Part shown: positions 55,724 to 64,000 of the stretch, piece after piece | Layout of the letters: the number at the start of each line of letters is the position of its first letter | Numbering within the stretch: the stretch's first letter is position 1 | Source: Ampullaceana balthica | Lineage: Eukaryota > Mollusca > Gastropoda > Lymnaeidae | DNA length: 64,000 nt | Assembly: GCA_944989445.1 (NCBI GenBank) | Contig: CALYLW010000725.1 | Coordinates: 62,001 to 126,000, forward strand | Reading direction: 5' to 3' | Notes under the pieces: model-generated | Database searches by the model: none | What the model was told of the DNA's origin: nothing | Seen by the model: only the letters and a program-made list of their open reading frames with translations | Position numbers and translations under genes: made by a program

Positions 55724-58700
55724 GTAAGTGACACACAGATAATTTTCTGTAAGTTGTTTGGAAATTATTTGTGTAATTAAGGGAATTAACTTTAGGTAAA
55801 TCACATATATATTTTAAGTCAAATATTATTTTGTAGAACATACCTCTTGAATGTTAAAATTCATTGTCAGATTGGCTAAGTTTTTTGAATTCTTAAGAAT
55901 TCTGTTCTGATGTGTAAAAGTTGGATTGAACTAATTAATGAAAAATAATTAACTTTGTAATATTAACTTTCAAAAACATTTACACAGACATCGAAACACT
56001 CACACACATACAACACAAATACACACACACACACAAACACCACGGACTTATAAACACTTGCACATTCATAGACTATTACATACACTTTATCAAACTTAAA
56101 AAAGAAATACATAGAATAAATAAGAAATAAATACGAAAACACGAAAATGCACAATAACTGTAAAGTACACACAAAAGTTACACATGAATGCTCACACATG
56201 AACATACACACATACAGGGAATAACACATACACAAAACAATACTTACACACCTATTAAAAAACGCGTAACTAAAAAAAAAGTAAACAAACTTTACATAGA
56301 CATATACACATACATGAACACAAGTACAAATAATAAGCTTAAAGTGAATAAAAAGCACACAAGTAAAGAAATACATTCTCGCTAATATAACACACATGCG
56401 TGTAGAATCACACACATAAGTGCTACTAGAATTAGTCCAACAAAGGTTCTAAGTAATAACATCCTACAACGTATCATTTTAATGCTTTCGTTTTTTTAAG
56501 GATTTTACTTCAGCATGGAGAGAAAAAACTTTTCCCTTAAAGGTCAATCCTATTGTGGACTTCTTCGCTGTCAGGTGGACACCATCACAGAAGATAAGGT
56601 CTCGTCCCTCATCAAGATGGACATTTATTTTCTAAATAACAGAACTCTGATGGCTACGATATTATCTAAAGACCCTGAAATCCAATCTCACACAAGAAAG
56701 ACGGTAAACGTCACTGGATCAATGTCAGATCACCACGGAGAACTTCGCTTGTATTTTACTGAAACAGCTGACTGTATGGAAGCTCATTTTATATGTAGGA
56801 TTAATTTCTTTCTTGCAAGTGGCCAAACTGATTTCTCAGAAAAGTCAACTGTGTCAAACTCTCGTAATAAAGATGGGCATGATTTATATATGAAATCTCA
56901 AATTTCTTACGAACAAATAATTTCTGACCAAAGTGATTTGATTCTAAAGAACATACTCTCTCCAAATGATTTTCTCGAGAACAGAATGGCTTTTAGTTTC
57001 CAAACGGGAAATTCTGATTCATTTACACCAGAAAAAGATATAGAAGTTACAAAGAATAGTTTAATGTCTCAAAAAACAAAACTTGAACCAGATATCAAGC
57101 AAGTTCTCTCTGAGTTAGAATCCAGGATGGCCTACGTGTATAATTTTTCAGTGACTGAATTGTTAATGAATATTACGAAAATTTATGAGCAGCAGGAAAA
57201 CAGAAACATTATTGGTATGCAGCACATAGAAAAGAAGTTACAAGAGGATAACAACAATATGTTGTCACAGTTAAACATCAAATTAAATGACATGACAAAT
57301 AAAGTAGAAGTGTGTGTTACAAGGAAGGAACTGACTCAAAGCAACAACGAACATGTCAACATGAAGCTATCGTTAGAATCGATTTCTAAAGAACTTAATG
57401 ATTTGCATAGAAGTCAAGAAACATTGAGAGAAAGTCTTGCTAATTTAAGCAGTACAGTCGTCACGTCCTTAAAATTACAAGAAACATTGAGAGAAAACCT
57501 TGATAATTTAAGCTTTACAATCAGGTCCTTAAAACTACAAGAGAAAGACGTAAGTAATTTATTATAATTAATAATTATAAAATTAAGTGATATAACGAAA
57601 ATGATATTTAATTCTTAACATGCCAACTTATTGATGATAAATGTTGTAAAGGCAGTTTTATCTCAAATAACTTAAAAATTTGGACAGATATTAGGCTTAT
57701 AAATAAACTACAAATTATAACAATACCTTGCGTGCATAAAGTAATACAGGTAAAAACGTATCATTAGATAAATAGATATATAAAATATAAACGTTTCGGT
57801 AAATGAGTTCACCAGTATTATGTTTTAACTACTACACTATGAAAACTAAATTAAATAGAGGGGAAAAAATAACGAAACGAAAAGAAGTACGATGGAAAAA
57901 TGTACTTAATAAAACAATAATGTAAAAAAATCTTTATTTGAAAAGGACACGCTTGTATTTACATATAGAAAGTGCACTAAAAAGAATAAAATAAAAATTT
58001 TCATTGAAAACAGGTGAAATCGGTGAACCTATCTACTGCAATAAAAGCGTGGGGCTCCCATCACGAATCATTTCTCATTGCAACTATTCTCTTACATATA
58101 GCTAACTATTTCTAATTAATTTGATAGTAGCATTTTTATGATCAAAGTTGTGAAACTGTTACTGTTTATTAATATTCATACCAATTAGTTTTTATGTTTC
58201 ACAGCCTCCTACACGTTAGAGAGATAGATAAAAGCGTGTAAAATACAGCACACATACATTTTGAATAAAGTTCGCAATTTTACAAAACAGTGGAGTCTTT
58301 TGGTTTTTGAATTACTTGCTCTTTTTCTGTCTTTATCTCGTAATGATGATATCATATATAATTAGATTGCCTCTGATGACCTAAAATGTGAAAGAGGAAT
58401 GAACAGTTCATTGAAACCAAGAGAGGTGACGACAATTAACAGAAATACAAACATTCTCTGTGATACAAAAACTGACGGTGGTGGATGGATTATAATGCAA
58501 GTAAGATAAATATATCATACATGTATGTTACATCTTTGTGATTATTGATTTATTGCTGTATTTAAAATAGATTAAATGAACAAAAGAGACTGGTGCCATA
58601 TAATTGAAAAACATTTCCAACGCCCGTATACATTTAAGGCAAGATGTTATATGAAAAAATGACGATTTATTTTTTTATTGAAATTCATACAATATGTTCA

Positions 58701-59125
58701 TACATTATTGAGTATGTCCCCGTTTAAGTATCATTGTCTAACGTGATTGAGTAAGAGTGAATTAATTTAAAATCTTAAAATGTTAACATCTGCGCCTTTG
58801 TAGCTAATACCAATAACGAAGTGTGTTTTGTAACTCGTGCTACTGCTTTGAAAGAAGAAGTTATTTTGGATAGAAAAAAAAATATTTTCAAAAAAATAAA
58901 AACACAGATACATTAAAAGACTTTATTAACCAGTTTTACTATATACATATTATTCCAGTTTATTTAATTACAAACTTTAAATAAACTTTTCTTCATGACT
59001 TCCAGCGCCGTGTCAAGGGTGACACAAATTTCGATGTTAGCTGGGACATGTATAAACATGGATTTGGTTCTCTACAAGGAGATTTTTGGCTGGGTAATGA
59101 CGTCATCTCAAACCTGACCCAAACG
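55663..59125 (+). CDS. FREP copy 3: exons 1-4, last exon missing from window
   Basis: Exons 55663-55723, 56501-57549, 58366-58500 and 59006-59125, all with good splice signals and in phase, giving 455 open codons: signal peptide, IgSF domain, coil with two ~20-residue repeats, and the first 85 residues of the fibrinogen domain. The donor after exon 4 (GTAATA, 59126) is intact. Intron 4 is filled with repeats (59187-61150), and its similarity to copy 1 stops at about 61344 inside the intron, about 140 bp before the place where exon 5 should be. No DRDND-type exon is found in the remaining 2.6 kb. The gene is therefore truncated, or its exon 5 lies beyond 64000. Without exon 5 the product would lack the calcium and ligand region. 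Confidence 0.8.
55980..56420. repeat. CA-rich low-complexity DNA in FREP copy 3 intron 1
   Basis: ACACAC and CACATA runs at the same intron position as in the other copies. The 150-codon cysteine/valine-rich frame on the minus strand (55963-56415) arises from this. Confidence 0.7.
56501..57549 (+). CDS. FREP copy 3 exon 2: IgSF domain and coil
   Basis: Acceptor TTTAAG, donor GTAAGT at 57550, 1049 bp. The four Ig cysteines (SYCGLLRC and ADC...FICR) and the NRT and NVT sequons are present. The coil ends in two repeats of the [16 protein letters not shown] type. The frame is open throughout. Confidence 0.87.
57945..58250. mobile_element. Foldback MITE fragment in FREP copy 3 intron 2
   Basis: AGGACACGCTTGTATTTACA, AGAAAGTGCACTAAAAAG and AATAAAAGCGTGGGGC(T)CCC match one arm of 60400-60830. 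The following centre is inverted relative to that copy. The opposite arm is missing. Confidence 0.6.
58366..58500 (+). CDS. FREP copy 3 exon 3: start of fibrinogen domain
   Basis: Acceptor AATTAG, 45 codons, donor [20 protein letters not shown] and [16 protein letters not shown]. Confidence 0.85.
59006..59125 (+). CDS. FREP copy 3 exon 4: middle of fibrinogen domain
   Basis: Acceptor TTCCAG, 40 codons, donor [19 protein letters not shown]...[14 protein letters not shown], ending in NLTQT with a sequon. Confidence 0.85.
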
Positions 59126-59186
59126 GTAATAGACAGAGAAGTATTTTATTTGAATGAATGTGCTGCATTTTACACGCTTTTATTTT

Positions 59187-59995
59187 AAGTCACACTGTTT
59201 GTATGTTGTATCCATCCATCCATCCTTCCTTCAAATCTTGAAGCGTAAAATTAAACCACTTCTGATGGTCCTAGAGATCTCAAAATGTTACCACAAATAG
59301 ATCTTGGATGAAAATGCATTGTATCAAAATTTCAGATCGATCGAATGTACCGTAATTAAATTAATCAATTTTTAGTTTATCTCTATTTATCACTATTTAG
59401 AATGTATAGTCGTCTGCTAGAGTTGACCTCCACGGCTCACTGGTTTCACTCCAGCCCTCGTTTACCAAATTCCCGTGTTTACATCAAGGGCAGGGGAGAT
59501 CAGCGCGTTTCAGCCTGTAAATGTTTGTAAATAAAAGCGTGTCCTTTTTAAATTTTTTTTATTTTTTTACATTTTACTTATTACACGCTTTTATTTAAGT
59601 CACACTGTTTGTATGTTATATCCTTCCTTCAAATCTTGTTTCGTAAAATTAAACCACTTCTGATGGTCCTAGAGATCTCAAAATTTTACCATATATAGAT
59701 CGTGGATGACAATGCATTGCATATTAAAATTTCAGATCGATCGAATGTACCGTAAATAAATTAATCAATTTTTAGTTTATCACTATTTAGGATGTTTAGT
59801 ATTCTGCTAGAGTTGACTCCACGGCTCACTGGTTTCACTCCAGCCCTCGTTTACCGAATTCCCGTGTTTTACATCAAAGGCATGGGAGATCAGCACGTTT
59901 TAGTCTGTACATGTTTGTCGCGCGATGAACATTGACAATACTGTTAGTTCTGTCTCATATATAAGGGATTTATAGTCAAAAACTTTGTCTTTACG
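59187..59995 (+). mobile_element. Two tandem repeats of the GATCGATCGAATGTACCG family in FREP copy 3 intron 4
   Basis: Each of ~390 bp has ACGCTTTTATTT, TCACACTGTTTGTATGTT, CACTTCTGATGGTCCTAGAG and GATCGATCGAATGTACCG, then CTCACTGGTTTCACTCCAGC. Units start near 59187 and 59582. The second ends in ATATAAGGGATTTATAGTC (59958-59976), the family terminus. The first has a CCAT run (59210-59223). Confidence 0.7.
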
Positions 59996-60136
59996 GGTAG
60001 TTTAATTAACACTATCAAATTTAGTTATATAAACAATTTGCGCTAGAGGGATACAAGTAATTTTAATGTGTTGATGTCAGAAGTGGTTTGTAAAGAGTTT
60101 TTATTATATGTTACAATAGAAGGAGGATTCGTCAGG

Positions 60137-60200
60137 CGTGCTGGCCAAATCATTACCGTGATCGATTGCCGACCTGGAGTTACGTGGTTCAAATTTCAGT
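60137..60200 (+). repeat. tRNA-like SINE head
   Basis: GGCGTGCTGGCCAAATCATT, a spacer, then GGAGTTACGTGGTTCAAATT. The order of a degenerate A box and a good B box fits a tRNA-derived SINE start. The body after it is not recognised. Confidence 0.4.
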
Positions 60201-60399
60201 GGAGAAACTGTTTTCCCTTTAATTTTAATGCATAAATTTGTATTTTATATTTTTAATAATCTATCTTTTTACCACTATCACATCTAAGTTATTGACAATG
60301 AAGTTTAACTAATTAAATTGAATTGATAAGGTCGAAAAATCAATTTAAAAAATGTTAATACTAAAAAGTAGAAAAGAAAAAAAAATTTAAAAAATCTTT

Positions 60400-60830
60400 T
60401 TTTTAAAAAAGGACACGCTTTTATTTACATATAGAAAGTGCACTAAAAAGAAGAAAATAAAAATTTTCTGTGAAATCGGTGAACCTATCTACTGCACATA
60501 AAAGCGTGGGGCGCTCATTACAACTCTCTATCGTGTACAAGGCTACGAAAAATATTTTTAAAAATGTATGAATATTAATAAACAGTATAAGTTTCACAAC
60601 TTTGATCATATAAATGCTACTATCAAATTAATTAGAAATATTTATCTAGATGTAAGAGAATAGTTGCAATGAGAAATGATTTGTGATGGGCGCCCCACGC
60701 TTTTATGTGCAGTAGATAGGTTCACCGATTTCACCTGTTTTCATAGAAAATTGTTATTTTCTTCTTTTTAGTGCATTTTCTATATGTAAATAAAAGCGTG
60801 TCCTTTTTAAAAAAGATTTTTTTACTTTAT
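60400..60830. mobile_element. Foldback MITE in FREP copy 3 intron 4
   Basis: The left arm AAGGACACGCTTTTATTTAC ... CATAAAAGCGTGGGGCGC (60412-60514) is complementary to GCGCCCCACGCTTTTATG ... GTAAATAAAAGCGTGTCC (60690-60804). Arms are >100 bp, with a centre of ~175 bp. It is the best-preserved member of the family also found at 16013-16450. Confidence 0.75.
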
Positions 60831-61035
60831 TTTATTTTTTTAGTTTATCTTTATATAAGCATCGGTACCCGTCTGCTTTGTTGACATCCATGAGTTCACC
60901 ACGTGAACACATCACCGTGGTATAGAACGCTGGGCGGGCGCTAATGAGGTGTTTGGTATAACAAAATTAAAGTTAAAAAAAAATGGGTGGGCGTCAGACG
61001 TGAATTGTAAAGAGTTTTTATTATAAGTTTTATAA

Positions 61036-61112
61036 AATAGCTGTAAAGTTTTTGACTATAAATCCCTTATATATAAGACATAACTAAAAGTAGTGATTAT
61101 GTTAAAAGCGTG
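61036..61112 (-). repeat. Terminus fragment of the TATAAATCC family
   Basis: GTTTTTGACTATAAATCCC, TTATATATAAGACATAACTA: the right end of the family in minus orientation, next to a copy of AAAAGCGTGTCC from the foldback family. Confidence 0.55.
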
Positions 61113-61344
61113 TCCCTTAAAAAATTTTTTAAAAACAATATTTTATTATTACGTCTATTTTTAAAATCTATAATTTGTATGTTCCAATTTTTAATTTACT
61201 CTTATTAATACACTAGAACTTGTCTAGAACGTACATTTTAGACAGAAGATTATCGTTTATACTAACTGATTATGACTTGAAAGTGTTAGTGGAACTGACC
61301 AAAAAGAAATGAATGCTCGTCTGCATTTTTTATGTATACGTTAC

Positions 61345-61520
61345 TGCCAAAGCCCGAAGTCCGGCCTCCTCGCGAATTGGCCGGACAATTCGCGAAGTTG
61401 CCGAAAATTCTGGCCAAAGCCTGAAATACTTAAACTAACAATTGTAATTCGGGCTTTGGCCGGCCAATTTGAGAAGTGGCTGGGTATCATTGGCCAAAGT
61501 CCGATGTGGTAAAGGAATAC
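61345..61520. repeat. Palindromic insert at the breakpoint of FREP copy 3
   Basis: CCAAAGCCCGAAGTCCGGCC at 61348 and its inverted counterpart AATTCGGGCTTTGGCCGGCC (61447), with further GGCCAAAG words between. A GC-rich foldback sequence starting exactly where similarity to FREP intron 4 ends. Confidence 0.6.
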
Positions 61521-62560
61521 TGCCCGGTTAGCGGAAAATCTGTCGCTGGTGTGTTGGCATGTACGGGGTAGGATAAAGGGTGCCATGATGTGACGATGCA
61601 AGGTGCAGACATTGTGACTAATTCTTATTATTTTTATTCTGACACAGTGGTTGCATTGTGAGTTTTATTTTACTCGTATTTATAACTTATTATTCTGACA
61701 AAGTGGTTTCAGTATGAGTGATGTTTTAATAGTGTTTATAACTTCTCAATTAACGTTTCCAGTTGAAAAGATAAGCCCCAATCACTTTATTGACCTTGCC
61801 CATAAGTCTTGCCAACACACGATGTCATGTGGTCGTTACTTAGTCTAGCCCTCGTAACATGTCCTTATGTAACATGTGCCAGCCAACGAACAGTCCCTGG
61901 TCTCGGTAGACTTCTCTTGATCTCTCCACATAAATAAAAGTCGCGATGTAATCGGACAATAAAAATGGCAAGTGGTCAGATAGTCCTTTATAAAGGTACC
62001 TATATTATCTCCCCCCCCCAGTCCCATTATTTACCTGTCCCATTACTCTCGCCAGCACACGAGGTATACATTACACTGTAACTTAAAGGTTATGTTTTAA
62101 ATTGTCATAGTTGTTCAATATGTATACTTCTTTTTTTTCAAAGTGTCATTGTGTAACTTTAACTTGTTTTACTTATTAATATGTAACTCTTGTAGGCGTT
62201 CTCTCAATACACAACCTTGTACACAATAATCCTCTGAAGAACTTTGTTTCCATAAAACAACTTTAACATTTATACTTTGTACAAGAAATATAATTTGAGG
62301 TTATACAACGTGAAATCCTGAGGCACAAACACATTCCGTCCTTACACCACGGAAGTTCACTGACAACTGACACCCCGACCTTCTTAGCTAATGGGAACGA
62401 CTCTTTCTTCCCACGCTTATACTCACGTGACCTCTCCGTCATACAATCACGCAAAACACTCGTCATTCACCCGTGACACATTGGTTTGACCATCCATGGC
62501 TCAAACCTTCCGGGGTCGAAATGTCCGATCACCAAATGAACACAATTTACTGGGCTTTTC
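61521..62560. other. Intergenic DNA, no gene seen
   Basis: Two related words CTTATTATT(T/C)TGACA(C/A)AGTGGTT at 61622 and 61687, and CCATTA(T)(T)(T)AC / CTCGCCAGCACACGA phrases near 61796 and 62050, suggest old internal duplication. No frame recognised. Confidence 0.4.
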
Positions 62561-62599
62561 TCACCTGACGGTACAGTGTTTATGTTCTTCCATAGGCTA

Positions 62600-64000
62600 C
62601 ATGTCTACAAGTCACATGGTCACATGGCTACTTCTGAGGAGACTAATATGCTGAGTGAAGGTGGTGCACATCAGGAAAATGCGGAAACAACATTTCAATT
62701 GAAAAACAGATTCTCTGATACTTTGAATGCTTCGTTACAAGGAAAGCCAGTAATAGCGAGATCCTCACCAAACAAAAATACATCGCTTTACTAGAGGACT
62801 TTAAACAGGCTAATGCAGAGGAGAAAAAAACATGATGTTCTTGAAGATGGTGGTAAATAAAGACTTATTGTGCAGTAACAGGAGACAATAGCGTTATTTT
62901 GTACTATCTGTATTCAGAAGAACTGTTCGACATACTGCACGCTACTAACTTGAAAATTTGACATGGAGGTCGCACACGGAGGGAACAGGAGCTACAAACT
63001 AAGTTTTAAAAATGTAACCAAAGAAGTCATTACATTCTATCTTCGCTTATGCAAGCCAAGCATGATCAAATTGTCTAATCCTAATTGTCTAGTTTCTAAA
63101 CCTCTGTTATTTAAAGAATTTAACCCGAGATGCCAGGTGGATCTGATAGACATGCAAAGTAGTCCTGACGGCGAGTACAAATTTATACTCAATTATCAGG
63201 ATCATTTAACCAAGTTCGTACTATTGCGACCTCTTAAAAGCAAAACAGCAGAAGAAGTTGCCTACCAGCTACTTGATATCTTCACCACCATAAGGGCTCC
63301 AGTGTAATTTGAATCAGATAATGGGAAAGTATTTGCAAACCAGGTTGTAAATGAGCTTAAGAACATGTGGCCTGAACTAAAACTGGTACATTTCAAACCG
63401 AGGCATAGTCAAGACGTTCAGCATATAATGATGACATTGATGCAGACAAATGAATCAAGACATTGAGCTGAGAGTCTCAGATTTTTTCAATTCATAAAAA
63501 ATCGTTCTTTTCACCAAGGCAGTCAGCAGTCGCCATATGAGGCCAAGTTTGGCTGCAAAGCAAAAGTTTGGTTGAGTACCTCAAATCAGCCCAGAGAGGT
63601 GAATGATAATATAGCTACGGAGGAAGACCTTATCAGCGTCCAACGAGAAATGGAGGATAGTATAAATGCAGGGACTGCCTCTAGAAAAGGAGATGCTGCC
63701 GTGCTGGTGGAGGAATTATCGGAAAGTTCAGACCGGTTTCCTGACATATAAAATGCGAAAAAGGTGTGCTTAGTATGTGAAAAGAGTGCAGTTCGGCCAT
63801 TTTTGTGATTGCTGTGGGCAAGATCTGCATGCTATTTATGGAATATGCGGTGAATCAGATGAAGGATGCAGGGGTAAAATAACTTGTAGGCTATGTCACA
63901 ATGAAGAAGAAATCAGGAAGAAGAGGTCAGCAGCTCACAACAGTTTGCAAGGTCAGGCTGTGAAGATGCTTATACATTCAGAAGCAAAATTCCCAGCAGT
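62600..64000 (+). pseudogene. KRBA2/SCAND3-like integrase element, decayed, continues beyond window
   Basis: Pieces in order: VAHGGNRSYK...VTKEVITFYLRLCKP (zinc-binding part), then FNPRCQVDLIDMQSSPDGEY, then NYQDHLTKFVLLRPLKSK, AEEVAYQLLDIF (integrase core with first aspartate). After a stop at 63305 come SDNGKVFANQVVNELKNMWP and KPRHSQD. The region that should hold the catalytic glutamate reads SQDVQHIMM, then stops. Beyond are NRSFHQGSQQSPYEAKFGCK and a C-terminal cysteine-rich segment (CGESDEGCRGKITCRLCHNE). These match the GIN-type integrase protein family named KRBA2/SCAND3-like, common in molluscs. Stops and frameshifts make it non-functional. Confidence 0.75.

Larger units (their letters stand above)
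46270..61344 (+). repeat. Segmental duplication unit 3 (carries FREP copy 3)
   Basis: Starts at GATAAACAACATTTGCTC (matching 7655 and 27475). It proceeds through the CA run, the GCTGTGAATAAA block (47057), the upstream DNA, FREP exons 1-4 and the start of intron 4. Homology to intron 4 of copy 1 ends at ATGTATACG (about 61335-61344), then unrelated DNA begins. It is enlarged by insertions at 47617-49275, 50560-54800 and 59187-61150. Confidence 0.7.

Noticed and set aside
55963..56415. 150-codon minus-strand frame with many Cys, Val and Phe
   Set aside because: It lies over the CA-rich intron 1 of FREP copy 3 and has no domain. The plus-strand gene explains the region.

Overview
This window looks like eukaryotic nuclear DNA from a gastropod mollusc, most likely a freshwater (planorbid-type) snail. 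The evidence is AT-rich sequence, genes split by introns with GT/AG borders, and several classes of animal mobile elements. Above all there is a tandem family of genes coding for signal peptide + immunoglobulin-like domain + coiled coil + fibrinogen domain, the architecture of the snail fibrinogen-related proteins (FREPs). The species is inferred from family knowledge, not read from the sequence.

Layout. 1-5638: intergenic DNA with two head-to-tail Helitron copies (528-3074 and 3075-5638). About 7.65-27.46 kb: duplication unit 1, carrying FREP copy 1 (13057-20746, five exons, + strand), which has a 1-bp frameshift before the end of its coiled coil and a LINE in its third intron. About 27.46-46.27 kb: duplication unit 2, carrying FREP copy 2 (31090-38142), the only complete intact copy (predicted 644 residues), with another LINE in intron 1. 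About 46.27 kb to at least 61.34 kb: duplication unit 3, carrying FREP copy 3 (exons 1-4 at 55663-59125). Its last fibrinogen exon is absent from the window, because homology to the other copies stops at about 61344 and mobile DNA follows. The right end (about 62.6-64 kb) is a decayed KRBA2/SCAND3-like integrase element.

All three FREP copies share the same exon plan: a 61-bp signal exon, a long IgSF/coil exon, 135-bp and 120-bp fibrinogen exons, then a 390-bp final exon. All three have TATAAATA about 100 bp before the start codon. The copies differ most in the number of ~20-residue coil repeats (1, 2 and 5), in the signal peptide and in the calcium/ligand-side part of the fibrinogen domain.

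Most of the remaining DNA is mobile-element derived: Helitrons, LINEs of two families, a rearranged Ty3-type LTR element with an internal inverted duplication, a Penelope-like GIY-YIG fragment with a hammerhead-ribozyme-like motif, piggyBac, hAT, pogo/Tigger-like and foldback MITEs, tRNA-derived SINEs, and a recurrent element family ending in TATAAATCCCTTATAT. Three insertions can be checked inside the window because the paralogous unit preserves the empty site.
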